The notes beneath the pieces are model-generated. The model was not told the origin of the DNA. It saw only the letters and a program-made list of their open reading frames with translations, and made no database searches. Positions 17,038 to 26,034 of a stretch of DNA of 54,836 bases are shown here, in pieces (within the stretch, counting starts at the first letter, position 1; every line of letters begins with the position of its first letter). Source of the stretch: Clostridia bacterium. Lineage in GTDB: Bacteria; Bacillota; Clostridia; Oscillospirales; Acutalibacteraceae. The stretch spans positions 1 to 54,836 of the forward strand of contig JAFQQN010000014.1 in NCBI GenBank assembly GCA_017410605.1. Direction: 5' to 3'. The translations under genes were made by a program, and so were the position numbers.

Positions 17038-17898
17038 ATGGATAATAATTCAAGTATTAAATGGTACAACTCGCGCCGAGTAATCTTTAATAATAAAAAA
17101 GCGCCCAGTGGTAGCGGTGTAATCTGCAAACGGGAACGACGGGATAAAACACATACCATTGTTCTGCATCGCCACGATTATTTAGAGATTGATATTCTGC
17201 TCGAGGGCAGTTGCGCACATTATCTTAATGATAACACTTTTCAAATTTTTCCCGGCGATTTCACCGTCATGTATAAACACGATTTTCACAGTTATTACAG
17301 CGAAAAACCGTATATTTTTTTTAATATCAAGATTGATGCGGCTCAAATGCCACCATTCATTATGAATCTTATAAAAGAAATGGAATTTCCACTTGTGGGA
17401 AATCTAAACCAAAGGGAAACCCAGAAGATATTAGCATGGGGGCTTGCTATCAAACGACTAAACGAACATCCCTCTCCCCATTGTAATACAGAAATTCATT
17501 CATATTTGGCCCTCATTATTATTAAGCTTATAGAAAAAAGTAAACATATTTATAAAAGTAAAAATAACAACGGCACCAACTATCTTGATAAGGCACTTAA
17601 ATATATTGAGCAAAACAGCGAAAATGAAATTTACCTGGAACAAATAGCCCAAGAGATACATATTTCACCTAACTATCTAAGCAAAATTTTTAAAGAAAAC
17701 ACCGGCATGGGTGTAACAGAATATATAACCCGTCTTAGGGTTGCCAAGGCTGAACAGCTTATAATTGAAACCGAGCTTAGTATTACAGAAATTGCTTTTC
17801 TATGTGGCTTTGGAAGTCAGTCTTCCTTTTCCAGAGCCTTTAACAAATATTCCGGTTGTAGCGCATTAGAATTTAAACGAAGATATAAAACATCTTGA
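17038..17898 (+). CDS. AraC-family regulator with N-terminal cupin
   Basis: This 286-aa protein has an N-terminal cupin sensor (HRHDYLEIDILLEGSCAHYLND, then PGDFTVMYKHDFHSY) and two C-terminal helix-turn-helix motifs (YLEQIAQEIHISPNYLSKIFKENTG and TEIAFLCGFGSQSSFSRAFNKYSG). Such regulators usually sense sugars and switch on neighbouring catabolic genes. The gene is divergent from the giant exported protein, 140 bp away, which is the natural target. Start context AAAGGCAG is moderate. Confidence 0.9.
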   Translation: MDNNSSIKWYNSRRVIFNNKKAPSGSGVICKRERRDKTHTIVLHRHDYLEIDILLEGSCAHYLNDNTFQIFPGDFTVMYKHDFHSYYSEKPYIFFNIKIDAAQMPPFIMNLIKEMEFPLVGNLNQRETQKILAWGLAIKRLNEHPSPHCNTEIHSYLALIIIKLIEKSKHIYKSKNNNGTNYLDKALKYIEQNSENEIYLEQIAQEIHISPNYLSKIFKENTGMGVTEYITRLRVAKAEQLIIETELSITEIAFLCGFGSQSSFSRAFNKYSGCSALEFKRRYKTS

Positions 17899-17906
17899 TA
17901 AAAAAG

Positions 17907-17946
17907 AAAAGGACTGTATCTCAAAAAAGATACAGTCCTTAAAAAT
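17907..17946. terminator. Bidirectional terminator, araC-like / tsf
   Basis: The stem AAGGACTGTATCT / AGATACAGTCCTT has a run of A on the left and TTAAAAATT on the right. It closes both convergent units. Confidence 0.85.
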
Positions 17947-17956
17947 TCAAGAATGA

Positions 17957-18871
17957 TTATTTAATCATTTCTGCAATTTCATTTGCAAAGTTGTCAACGC
18001 GCTTCTCAATGCCTTCGCCCTTTTCGAAACGAACATAAGAAACAACCTTAACATCAGTGCCAATTTCTTTAGCCTTAGCAGCAACATACTTGCCAACGGT
18101 GTAATCGCCATCCTTAACAAATACCTGCTCTAAGAGGCAGTTTTCAGTGTAATACTTACCAATCTTACCTTCAACAATCTTTCCAAGAACCTGCTCAGGC
18201 TTATTAGCCATTTTGGGGTCTTCCTTCATCTGCTGAACAAGAATATCCTTTTCCTTTTGAAGAACATCAGCAGGAACGGCCTCTTTGCAAAGGTAAGTGG
18301 GGTTAACGGCTGCAATCTGCATTGCAACGTCCTTAGACATTTCTTTAAAGGTGTCGTTATCAACAACAGAAGCATCGGCATCAAACTTAACCATAACACC
18401 AATCTTACCACCAGCATGAACATAGGTAGAAAGAACACCTTCATAACGGGCAAAGCGGCGAACCTTAATGTTCTCACGAACAGCAAGGAAAACTTCCTGA
18501 ATCATATCTGCAACAGATACGCCGTTATCGGTACATGCAAGAAGAGCATCAACATCTGCAGGGTTCTGGTCTGCAACAACCTTAGCAACCTTAGCAGTAA
18601 GCTCTTTAAAAGGTTCACCGTTAGCAACAAAGTCGGTTTCAGCATTAAGCTCAACAACAACGCCAACATTACCATATACGGTTGCAAGAACCATACCTTC
18701 GGCAGCTATACGATCAGCCTTCTTAGCTTGTTGTGCAAGACCCTTCTCACGAAGAAAGTCAACAGCTGCATCCATATCTCCATTGGTTTCAACCAATGCT
18801 TTTTTACAATCCATCATACCGCATCCGGTCTTTTCGCGGAGTGCCTGTACGTCTTTTGCAGTAAATGCCAT
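17957..18871 (-). CDS. tsf: Elongation factor Ts
   Basis: This 304-aa protein is the guanine nucleotide exchange factor for EF-Tu. The N-terminal UBA-like domain with LREKTGCGMMDCKKAL is diagnostic, followed by the dimerisation core (ETDFVA near residue 79). It follows rpsB by 42 bp in the universal rpsB-tsf order. AGGAGG-type site before the ATG. It ends at the shared terminator. Confidence 0.97.
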   Translation of the reverse strand: MAFTAKDVQALREKTGCGMMDCKKALVETNGDMDAAVDFLREKGLAQQAKKADRIAAEGMVLATVYGNVGVVVELNAETDFVANGEPFKELTAKVAKVVADQNPADVDALLACTDNGVSVADMIQEVFLAVRENIKVRRFARYEGVLSTYVHAGGKIGVMVKFDADASVVDNDTFKEMSKDVAMQIAAVNPTYLCKEAVPADVLQKEKDILVQQMKEDPKMANKPEQVLGKIVEGKIGKYYTENCLLEQVFVKDGDYTVGKYVAAKAKEIGTDVKVVSYVRFEKGEGIEKRVDNFANEIAEMIK

Positions 18872-18913
18872 TTTTAATTCCTCCTACAGTTATTTTAGAA
18901 AATATACAAATAA

Positions 18914-19654
18914 TTATTCAGCGTCTTCGGTAGCTTCTTCTGCTACTTCTTCGGTTGCGGGAGCAACCTGTTCGCCCTGTCTGCCTTCAATAACAGCAGC
19001 AGCAATAACGCTGGAGATAAGCTTAACTGCACGAATAGCGTCATCGTTACCGGGAATAACTGCGTCAATCTCGTCGGGATCGCAGTTGGTATCAACAATA
19101 GCAATGATCGGAATACCAAGTTTCTTAGCCTCTGAAACGGCAATTCTTTCCTTGCGGGGGTCAACAATAAACATTGCACCGGGAATGCCCTTCATATTTT
19201 GAATACCGCCAAGAAACTTTTCAAGCTTTTCAATCTCAAGACGAAGCTTAGCAACTTCCTTCTTGGGGAGAAGATCAAAAGTACCGTCCTCTTCCATTTT
19301 GCGAAGCTGATTAAGGCGGTCAATTCTACGACGGATAGTGCGGAAGTTTGTAAGCATACCGCCAAGCCAACGAGCGTTTACATAAGGCATTGAGCAGTTG
19401 ATAGCTTCTTCCTTAACAGAATCCTGAGCCTGCTTTTTGGTACCAACGAAGAGAATTTCTTTACCTTCTGCGGCAATGTCGCGTGCGAAAGCATAAGCCT
19501 CGTTGATTTTCTTGGCAGTCTTCTGGAGGTCGATAATATAAATACCGTTACGCTCGGTAAAAATATACTCGGCCATTTTGGGGTTCCAGCGACGGGTCTG
19601 GTGACCAAAGTGAACACCAGCCTCTAAAAGCTGTTTCATAGATACTACTGACAT
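18914..19654 (-). CDS. rpsB: Ribosomal protein S2
   Basis: This 246-aa small-subunit protein shows [33 protein letters not shown] and the P-rich [23 protein letters not shown] block. The acidic, Ala/Glu-rich C-terminal tail varies between species. It is the first gene of rpsB-tsf, with AGGAGGAA before the ATG and a structured leader upstream. Confidence 0.98.
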   Translation of the reverse strand: MSVVSMKQLLEAGVHFGHQTRRWNPKMAEYIFTERNGIYIIDLQKTAKKINEAYAFARDIAAEGKEILFVGTKKQAQDSVKEEAINCSMPYVNARWLGGMLTNFRTIRRRIDRLNQLRKMEEDGTFDLLPKKEVAKLRLEIEKLEKFLGGIQNMKGIPGAMFIVDPRKERIAVSEAKKLGIPIIAIVDTNCDPDEIDAVIPGNDDAIRAVKLISSVIAAAVIEGRQGEQVAPATEEVAEEATEDAE

Positions 19655-19671
19655 TTTATTTCCTCCTAGGT

Positions 19672-19791
19672 TTTACCTCCGCCCTGCTTCATATTTGGCG
19701 GGTTTCCACCACTTTTGCGGTGGCACCTGCCCGTCCAATCGGCAGAACGTGTGTAATGTTATTACTGTGAAGACATAATTTCACAGCCTGA
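19672..19791 (-). ncRNA. Structured rpsB leader
   Basis: The minus-strand 5' UTR between the promoter and the rpsB ribosome binding site folds readily. It has a 5' hairpin CTGTGAA / TTCACAG, then a hairpin CCACCGC-AAAA-GTGGTGG enclosed by GGCAGGT and ACCCGCC. Ribosomal protein leaders that let S2 control its own operon are known in other bacteria. Whether this one matches a known S2-leader class cannot be decided here. Confidence 0.5.
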
Positions 19792-19793
19792 GT

Positions 19794-19822
19794 ATTATAA
19801 CACAAAAAAAAGCCCTTTGCAA
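19794..19822 (-). promoter_or_regulatory. rpsB-tsf promoter
   Basis: TTGCAA and TATAAT are separated by 17 bp on the minus strand. The -35 hexamer lies inside the terminator hairpin of the upstream gene, so the two elements share DNA. Confidence 0.7.
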
Positions 19823-19831
19823 GGCTTTTTT
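19806..19831 (-). terminator. Terminator of the upstream operon
   Basis: The stem AAAAAGCC / GGCTTTTT with loop CTTTGCAA is followed by T residues on the minus strand. It ends the nnrDE-lipoprotein-peptidase unit just before the rpsB promoter -10. Confidence 0.65.
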
Positions 19832-19871
19832 TACTATTTTTATATTTTTAGATACTTTAAACAAATAAGCT

Positions 19872-20417
19872 TCATTTTTTAAGCAATTTTGCTCTTTCTT
19901 TGTAATCGGGCATATATTTTTCTATTAAACTATAAAAATCTTTACTGTGATTATGGTATTTAATATGAGCCAATTCATGTACCACCACATAATCTATAGC
20001 CTCGTCGGGGTAAAGCATTAAAAATGCCGAAAAATTAAGACTGTTTTTTGCACTACAGCTTCCGAACCTTGTTTTAGCAAAGTTGATTTTTACCGCAGAT
20101 GGCTTCAACCCCACTAACCTAGAAAAATATTCTACCCTTTGGGGAATTACTGCTTCAGCCCTAGCCTTAAGTTCACAGAGCTCCTTATCTGAAAAGGTTA
20201 ACTTTTCTTTTCTTTTCTTTTGCTTTTCTACGGTTTTAATTATCCAGTCCATTTTTTGCTGTGCAAAGGAATTAAGTGCTTTTGTTTTAACCTCAAATGG
20301 CGACCTTATTAATACATTACCGCACCTATCAACGCATATAGCTACACTGCGGCGGTTGGTTCTGATAATGGGTATTTCCAACCCCTTTAGTATTAATTTT
20401 TCCCTTGGTACTGCCAC
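19872..20417 (-). CDS. YgjP/DUF45-family metallopeptidase-like protein
   Basis: This 181-aa cytoplasmic protein has the zinc motif HELAHIKYHNHSKDFY near residue 143 (HExxH plus a downstream His) and the upstream TRFGSCSAKNSLNFS block typical of the YgjP/DUF45 (M48-like) family. The biological substrate is not established. Its start lies inside the 3' end of the preceding lipoprotein gene (25-bp overlap), so the two are translationally coupled. Confidence 0.85.
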   Translation of the reverse strand: MAVPREKLILKGLEIPIIRTNRRSVAICVDRCGNVLIRSPFEVKTKALNSFAQQKMDWIIKTVEKQKKRKEKLTFSDKELCELKARAEAVIPQRVEYFSRLVGLKPSAVKINFAKTRFGSCSAKNSLNFSAFLMLYPDEAIDYVVVHELAHIKYHNHSKDFYSLIEKYMPDYKERAKLLKK

Positions 20418-20896
20418 TTTGAAAATTCCACCTTTAACTTCTTTTCGGGCACGTTAAGACTAAGGGGTAGCCCCTCTTCATTCAATACAAATTTAAAGAA
20501 AACGCCTTTTGTGGTCCCCTCATAAACCAATTCTTTTTGCTTTGTTAGTGTGGGGCTTCCGGTAGAAAGCTTTAAAAATGCCGCCGCCATAATATCGGCA
20601 AAACCGCCATAGCTTTCCTTAGGCTGACAGGGAGTTTCTACCCCTTTCAGGCTTACTGTAATATTTTCCCTGTCAGCAGAAAACTTAAGGCCGCTAAGCT
20701 GTGTTGGAGAAACTATTTCCGCCTCAAAAATTCCGCCGCCCGGAACCTTTATCTGGGCGACGGCCGAAAAATCTTTTTCATATTCTATAACAGCCTCACA
20801 GGTATAACCCGGTACAGCTGCAGTTTGCTGTTTATTGCCACCGCAACCACACAAAATAAGGGATAACACAATTATTATGGGTAATACCCTGCCCAT
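20393..20896 (-). CDS. Small lipoprotein of unknown function
   Basis: This 167-aa protein has a lipoprotein signal peptide: a hydrophobic stretch (VLPIIIVLSLILC) and lipobox LCGCGG with Cys at about residue 19. The mature domain is probably a single beta-rich domain. It starts after a GGGGGGAAA site, 20 bp after nnrDE, and overlaps the YgjP-like gene. Not recognised beyond this. Confidence 0.75.
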   Translation of the reverse strand: MGRVLPIIIVLSLILCGCGGNKQQTAAVPGYTCEAVIEYEKDFSAVAQIKVPGGGIFEAEIVSPTQLSGLKFSADRENITVSLKGVETPCQPKESYGGFADIMAAAFLKLSTGSPTLTKQKELVYEGTTKGVFFKFVLNEEGLPLSLNVPEKKLKVEFSKWQYQGKN

Positions 20897-20916
20897 ACTT
20901 TCCCCCCTCGGCTCGT

Positions 20917-22425
20917 TTAGTTCAGCACAAAGGGAAGCTGTTCTATCATATCGTTTACCGTCATACCACGAATGCCCAGTCTTGAGGCAGTTTTTTCACC
21001 CGCACTGCCATGAAGACATACGGCCGACACAGCAGCCGTAAGGGGCGATGTTTTATTGGCAAGAAAGGCGGCTATCATACCCGACAGCATATCTCCGCTG
21101 CCGGCGGTAGCCATACCCTGAGAGCCGGTCACATTAAGATAGATTTTACCCGAAGGTGCCGCTATAACAGTATATGCCCCTTTAAGTATGGTTATGACAC
21201 CGTATTCACTGGCAAAAGCCTTAGCAATACCTACTCTGTCTTTTTCTACCTCTTCAATGCTAACCCCTAAAAGCCTGGCCATTTCGCCGGGGTGAGGTGT
21301 TATAATAACAGAGGATTTTACGGTTTTTAAAATATCAAGATTATCCTTTATAGAATTAAGACCATCTGCATCTATTACGACAGGCGAAGAAACCTGTTCC
21401 AGCAAGGCATATAAAAAACCGGTTGTGCTTTCATTATTACCCAAGCCGGGGCCAACCAAAACCGACTGAGCCTTTTGAAGTAGCTGTATATCAAAGCTTT
21501 TACTAGACAAAAAGCCATTATTTTCTTTTAAGGGGCTAAAAATAACCTCCGGTAAAACCGGACCTGCGATTGGATAAATGCTGTCAGGTACGCAAAGCCT
21601 CACAACACCTGCGCCGCTTCGCATTGCCGCTCTGGCCGAAATAATTGCCGCACCGGCCATTCCATAGCTTCCGGCAAAAATAACAGCCGTACCCTTTGTG
21701 CCCTTATTGGCCTTTTTCGGTATAGTGCTAAGCGCCGCCCTGGCTTTTTCGGGTTCTATTACCTCGGCAAAACACTCAAAATCCTCTCGAAGCTCAAAGC
21801 CAATAGACACTGCCTTTATATCGCCGCAATATTCACAAGCCGGGCTTAAAAAATGGCAAGGCTTATAGCCTATAAAAGCTACTGTAACATCTGCCTTTAC
21901 CGCCTCACCCAAAACTTCACCTGTGTCGCAAATGACACCGCTTGGTAAATCAAGAGAAAAAACCTTGGCTTTTGAACGGTTGATACAGCAAATTATTCTT
22001 TCCATATCTTTATCAGGCATACCGTGAAGGCCTGTGCCGAAAATAGCATCAACAATAATATCTGCGCTTTCAAGTAACTCGTTAGCAATAACAGTGTTAT
22101 CAAAATAATATATCATAGGGATTTGAAGCCCCATTGCCCTATTTTGCATTACAGCACTGTTATTTGTTCCGGCAATGCCCACAGCCATTACAACCGAAAC
22201 CTTAGCACCATATTCTTTAAGCTTTCTGGCCACAACAAACCCATCGCCACCGTTATTACCATAACCTGTAACCACCACTGCCTTTCTTCCCGAAAGAGCG
22301 GTACATTCTTTAATAATTCTGGTAGCCGCCGCACCTGCATTTTCCATAAGGCGATCGGCACCAAGGCCTATTTGGGCGGCAAAATCTTCTGCCCTTTTAG
22401 TTTGTAGGGCGGTAAGTACCTTCAT
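20917..22425 (-). CDS. nnrDE: Bifunctional NAD(P)H-hydrate repair enzyme
   Basis: This 502-aa fusion has an N-terminal epimerase (YjeF_N, residues about 1-210; VVVTGYGNNGGDGFV at 50-64) and a C-terminal ADP-dependent dehydratase (about 225-502; ITPHPGEMARLLG, GSGDMLSGMIAAFLA). It repairs damaged NADH and NADPH hydrates. It heads or lies within a tight minus-strand run with the small membrane protein upstream (15 bp) and the lipoprotein downstream (20 bp). Confidence 0.96.
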   Translation of the reverse strand: MKVLTALQTKRAEDFAAQIGLGADRLMENAGAAATRIIKECTALSGRKAVVVTGYGNNGGDGFVVARKLKEYGAKVSVVMAVGIAGTNNSAVMQNRAMGLQIPMIYYFDNTVIANELLESADIIVDAIFGTGLHGMPDKDMERIICCINRSKAKVFSLDLPSGVICDTGEVLGEAVKADVTVAFIGYKPCHFLSPACEYCGDIKAVSIGFELREDFECFAEVIEPEKARAALSTIPKKANKGTKGTAVIFAGSYGMAGAAIISARAAMRSGAGVVRLCVPDSIYPIAGPVLPEVIFSPLKENNGFLSSKSFDIQLLQKAQSVLVGPGLGNNESTTGFLYALLEQVSSPVVIDADGLNSIKDNLDILKTVKSSVIITPHPGEMARLLGVSIEEVEKDRVGIAKAFASEYGVITILKGAYTVIAAPSGKIYLNVTGSQGMATAGSGDMLSGMIAAFLANKTSPLTAAVSAVCLHGSAGEKTASRLGIRGMTVNDMIEQLPFVLN

Positions 22426-22440
22426 TTTAAATCCCCCAAA

Positions 22441-22971
22441 TTACTTTACAACAACAGTTCGCGGAACAGACCTTAAAAGCTCAGTTTCTAAGCGTTCGCC
22501 TTTTTCAATCACAACAAGGCAAAGGCCTTTTTTAGGGTGACGGTAAATAAGATATACCGCCTCTGACGAGGGGTTACTGCAATAAAGCTTAAAATCAAAA
22601 TTTTTATTGGCAAGTTTTGTGGCGGCCTGTTTGTTAAATGCACCATATTCCTCCACCGCATTAAGCTTTATCGTAACCATTCTTTTACGGCTGCTTTTGG
22701 CAATAATTTTATCAATATCCATTTCATTATTAACAATAATCGCCTCATATTCAATATTAAGACGGGCGGCCAATTTTATTGCTCCCCAAAAGATAAGAAT
22801 AATTGCCATTATCATAAGACCTAATAAGGCGGGTGTGCGAAGTGCGGTTAAAACAGCACCGTAAATTAAAGCAAAAGCGCCAACCCATATTCCCGCGGTA
22901 AGAAGCCAATCCTTTTTAGTGGGCTGAATTTTAATTAGCTGTTCATATATACTATCATTAAAGCCTTGCAT
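22441..22971 (-). CDS. Two-helix membrane protein, possibly DUF6106-like
   Basis: This 176-aa protein has an N-terminal IYEQLIKIQPTKKDWLL segment, two adjacent membrane helices (residues about 25-65: WVGAFALIYGAVL and LLGLMIMAIILIFWGAI), then a cytoplasmic domain with an arginine/lysine-rich core (SSRKRMVTIKL). The plan resembles small clostridial proteins filed as DUF6106, but I am not sure. It lies directly upstream of nnrDE in the same direction. Confidence 0.65.
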   Translation of the reverse strand: MQGFNDSIYEQLIKIQPTKKDWLLTAGIWVGAFALIYGAVLTALRTPALLGLMIMAIILIFWGAIKLAARLNIEYEAIIVNNEMDIDKIIAKSSRKRMVTIKLNAVEEYGAFNKQAATKLANKNFDFKLYCSNPSSEAVYLIYRHPKKGLCLVVIEKGERLETELLRSVPRTVVVK

Positions 22972-23082
22972 TTTTTCAAACCTCTTTACTTCATATTTTA
23001 TAATGTTATATTAACATATTTTCAGCTTTTCTTCAAGTGCTGTGAGCTCTTAAAGGTTAAATTTAACAATTTGTTAAAGTAA

Positions 23083-23113
23083 AGGCCACTTTGCCTTTAG
23101 CAAAGCGGCCCAG
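23083..23113 (-). terminator. Terminator of the rlmH unit
   Basis: On the minus strand GGCCGCTTTG / CAAAGTGGCC pairs around a short loop and is followed by TTTACTTTAAC. It separates rlmH from the following minus-strand unit. Confidence 0.65.
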
Positions 23114-23120
23114 CCGTTAT

Positions 23121-23603
23121 TTATTTATGATATTCTCCGCCCGAAATTATTTTATAACCCCTGTAAACCTGTTCCAGAAGCATTATGCGGGCAAGTCTAT
23201 GCGGAAAGGTCATTTTAGACATAGAAAGCTTTAATGCTCCTAATGTTTTAACCTTATTGCTTAGACCATATGACCCACCTATTATAAAAGCTAAATTTCC
23301 ACTTTCAAAGGAGGCGTTTTCCTCTAGCTTTTTGGCCAGTTCTTCGCTGGATAATATTTTACCCTCAATGCAAAGAGGAATAACCTCTGCCGATTTTGGA
23401 ATTTTTGCTATTATATTCTCTCCTTCTGTTTCAAGGGCAGAGATAATTTGACCCTCGGTAGGGTGTGAGGGTAAAAGCTGCTGAGGTATTTCAACAATTT
23501 TTAAATCGCAAAAGCCCTTAAGCCGTTTAACATATTCATCCTCTGCGGCTTTAAAATAGGATTCTTTTAATTTACCAACCGAAATTATTGTTATTTTTTG
23601 CAT
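23121..23603 (-). CDS. rlmH: RlmH, 23S rRNA pseudouridine-1915 methyltransferase
   Basis: This 160-aa SPOUT-fold enzyme methylates N3 of pseudouridine 1915 in 23S rRNA, in the subunit interface. Seen: FIIGGSYGLS (SAM knot) near residue 105 and the C-terminal TFPHRLARIMLLEQVYRGYKIISGGEYHK segment diagnostic of RlmH. It lies 11 bp after the YycJ-like gene, the usual Firmicutes neighbourhood. Confidence 0.97.
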   Translation of the reverse strand: MQKITIISVGKLKESYFKAAEDEYVKRLKGFCDLKIVEIPQQLLPSHPTEGQIISALETEGENIIAKIPKSAEVIPLCIEGKILSSEELAKKLEENASFESGNLAFIIGGSYGLSNKVKTLGALKLSMSKMTFPHRLARIMLLEQVYRGYKIISGGEYHK

Positions 23604-23614
23604 ATGCTTTACCC

Positions 23615-24415
23615 TTAAAAATAAATTATTTTACCACCAGCGGGTGGTGCTATAAACAAACGGTAATCGTCATCACATTTCATTTTATTCTCCATTAAAA
23701 CAGACTCTGCTGTTACCCTTGCAATATCGGGGGTATTATTTTCCCTGCTCAAATGGGCCAAAATTATATTAACCGTTCCACTTTTAACAAGGCTTGGCAA
23801 AAAGCTTGAACAGGTAGCATTAGAAAGGTGGCCTTCATCACCTAGAACCCTTTGCTTAAGTTCATATGGGTAGGGCCCGTTTTCAAGCATACCAACATCG
23901 TGATTAGATTCTAAAACCACAGTTCGGCAACCCAACAATTTTTCTTTTATATTATCACTTATCACCCCTAAATCGGTGCAAATTGCCGCCCTATCTCCGT
24001 TTTTAAGGGTAAAAACAAACCCGCCCGAACCGGCACAATCGTGGCTGGTTCTAAAAAAATCAACCTCCATATCAAATGGAATATCCATATGCTTTTCAAT
24101 ATCAAAATAACTGTTTTTTTGGTCATCAATTACCCCCTCTAAAAGCAAGGTTCCCAAGGTTTCTTTAGAGGCGAAAACTGGTATATTATACTTAGATAAA
24201 AACACTCTTAACCCCTTTATATGGTCGCTGTGCGAATGTGTAATAAAAATGCCTTTAAGGCTTTTTGGGTCAACAAGATTGTTTTCTAAAGCCAAAAGTA
24301 TCTGCTTACAGCTTACACCCAAATCAACCAAAATACTGTCGCTACCGCAGGAGATATATGTACAGTTTCCGGTACTACCGCTAAACAGGGTTGCGATTTT
24401 TGCCACAACTGTCAC
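23615..24415 (-). CDS. YycJ/WalJ-like metallo-beta-lactamase-fold hydrolase
   Basis: This 266-aa cytoplasmic MBL protein has the motif THSHSDHIKG near residue 60 and an N-terminal SGSTGNCTYI block, as in YycJ. The family is implicated in DNA repair-type nuclease activity and cell-wall/division coordination in Bacillus. It precedes rlmH in the same transcript. In many Bacillota yycJ follows walRK; no WalRK is present here. Confidence 0.85.
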   Translation of the reverse strand: MTVVAKIATLFSGSTGNCTYISCGSDSILVDLGVSCKQILLALENNLVDPKSLKGIFITHSHSDHIKGLRVFLSKYNIPVFASKETLGTLLLEGVIDDQKNSYFDIEKHMDIPFDMEVDFFRTSHDCAGSGGFVFTLKNGDRAAICTDLGVISDNIKEKLLGCRTVVLESNHDVGMLENGPYPYELKQRVLGDEGHLSNATCSSFLPSLVKSGTVNIILAHLSRENNTPDIARVTAESVLMENKMKCDDDYRLFIAPPAGGKIIYF

Positions 24416-24458
24416 CGCCTTTCATAATAAGTTTTTATTTGTAAGACAAACACTATAA

Positions 24459-24500
24459 AAAACGCAAACGTCAGACCTAAAGGTGCCGACATTTGCGACA
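24459..24500 (-). terminator. murA terminator
   Basis: The arms GCAAATGTCGGCACC / GGTCTGACGTTTGC pair imperfectly on the minus strand and are followed by GTTTTTTAT. It lies directly after the murA stop. Confidence 0.75.
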
Positions 24501-24508
24501 AAATATTA

Positions 24509-25795
24509 TTAAAGTGCTTCTTTTATTTCGTTTACATCGGGAAAGATAACTCTTTTAATATCTCCCCCAAGCTTGGTGATTTTTTCTACCACATTTTCAT
24601 AACCGCGGTCAATGAATTGAATACTTTCAATCTCGGTTTGTCCCTCAGCGGCAAGACCTGCAATAATAAGTGCCGCACCGGCTCGAAGGTCATTAGCCAT
24701 AACGGGGGCACCCACCAGTTTTTCAACACCGGTTACAATTGCGGCGCGACCCTCAATGCTTATTTTAGAACCCATAAAATTAAGTTGGTCGGTATATCTG
24801 AAACGATTATCCCAAACACTTTCTGTTACAATGCTTGTCCCCTGTGCCAGTGACAACACAGCAGTAATCTGAGGCTGCATATCGGTCGGAAAACCGGGGT
24901 GAACCATTGTTTTAACATTACAAGCTTTAGGTCGCACATTCATAACAATGCGAAGACTTTCATCATACTCTTCAATTTGAGCGCCCATTTCTGTAAGCTT
25001 TAAAGAAATTGACTCTAAATGCTTAGGAATAACATTCTCAACAATAACATCTCCGCCGGCAGCTGCAACTGCGGCCATATAGGTACCGGCCTCAATTTGG
25101 TCGGGAATGATGCTATAGGTGGTTCCATTAAGTCTTGAAACACCGCGAATTTTAATAACATTAGTTCCGGCGCCCATAATATCGGCACCCATAGAGTTTA
25201 AAAAGTTGGCGAGGTCTACAACATGAGGCTCTCTCGCCGCATTTTCAATAACTGTTAGACCCTGAGCCTTTACGGCCGCCAACATAATGTTTATAGTTGC
25301 ACCAACAGAAGCCATATCTAAATAAATGGGGGCACCCACCAGTTGTTGTGCCTTGGCGTCAACCATACCGTTATCAATAACAACCCTTGCACCTAATGAC
25401 TGGAAGCCTTTAATATGTTGATCGATTGGGCGAACACCAAAATCGCACCCTCCGGGAGGGGCAACTCTGGCCTTGCCGAAACGTCCCAACATTGCGCCAA
25501 TAAAATAACTGCTTGCACGCATTTTTCGGCTCATATCTTTAGAAAGAACAAAGGAATTAACATGGGTAGGATCAATCTCAAAGGTGGATGAATTTATCAT
25601 TCTAACCTGAGCGCCCAACTCATATAAAATTTTAAGAGTTATAGCAACATCAGAAATATCGGGCACATTTTCAATTCTACAAACACCGTCACTTAAAATA
25701 ACGGCCGGTAAAATAGCTACAGCCGCATTTTTTGCACCGCTTATATGCACAGTACCGTTAAGCTTATTACCGCCCTGAATAATGAACTTTTCCAA
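24509..25795 (-). CDS. murA: UDP-GlcNAc 1-carboxyvinyltransferase
   Basis: This 428-aa enzyme adds enolpyruvate from PEP to UDP-GlcNAc, the first committed step of peptidoglycan. SGAKNA near residues 19-24 holds the conserved Lys-Asn, and PPGGCDFGVRPID near 115 carries the fosfomycin-target cysteine (Cys, not Asp). The start is TTG after AAAGGAG. It is monocistronic with its own promoter and terminator. Confidence 0.97.
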   Translation of the reverse strand: MEKFIIQGGNKLNGTVHISGAKNAAVAILPAVILSDGVCRIENVPDISDVAITLKILYELGAQVRMINSSTFEIDPTHVNSFVLSKDMSRKMRASSYFIGAMLGRFGKARVAPPGGCDFGVRPIDQHIKGFQSLGARVVIDNGMVDAKAQQLVGAPIYLDMASVGATINIMLAAVKAQGLTVIENAAREPHVVDLANFLNSMGADIMGAGTNVIKIRGVSRLNGTTYSIIPDQIEAGTYMAAVAAAGGDVIVENVIPKHLESISLKLTEMGAQIEEYDESLRIVMNVRPKACNVKTMVHPGFPTDMQPQITAVLSLAQGTSIVTESVWDNRFRYTDQLNFMGSKISIEGRAAIVTGVEKLVGAPVMANDLRAGAALIIAGLAAEGQTEIESIQFIDRGYENVVEKITKLGGDIKRVIFPDVNEIKEAL

Positions 25796-25884
25796 TATTA
25801 GGCACTCCTTTATATTGAAAGGATTTAAATCTTTATATTATCTTTCCCGCAAAGTGAACAAATTTTCATAATAATAACATATAC

Positions 25885-25912
25885 ATTATACCATATTTAG
25901 TATATTTGTCAA
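25885..25912 (-). promoter_or_regulatory. murA promoter
   Basis: Perfect TTGACA and TATAAT hexamers are spaced 16 bp apart on the minus strand, about 90 bp before the TTG start. Confidence 0.8.
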
Positions 25913-25973
25913 TATTTTTTAGCATATATTCTAAATATAATTACCCCTTATTTCGACAGAAAGTAAACCAAAA

Positions 25974-26020
25974 GAACACAAACTTTTAAAAATTAACCCT
26001 TAAAAGCTTGTGTTCTTTTT
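25974..26020 (-). terminator. Terminator of the sortase-LCP unit
   Basis: The minus-strand arms GAACACAAGCTTTTAA and TTAAAAGTTTGTGTTC pair with one mismatch and are followed by TTTTGGTTT. It lies 15-60 bp after the LCP stop. Confidence 0.75.
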
Positions 26021-26034
26021 TGCATTTAATATTT

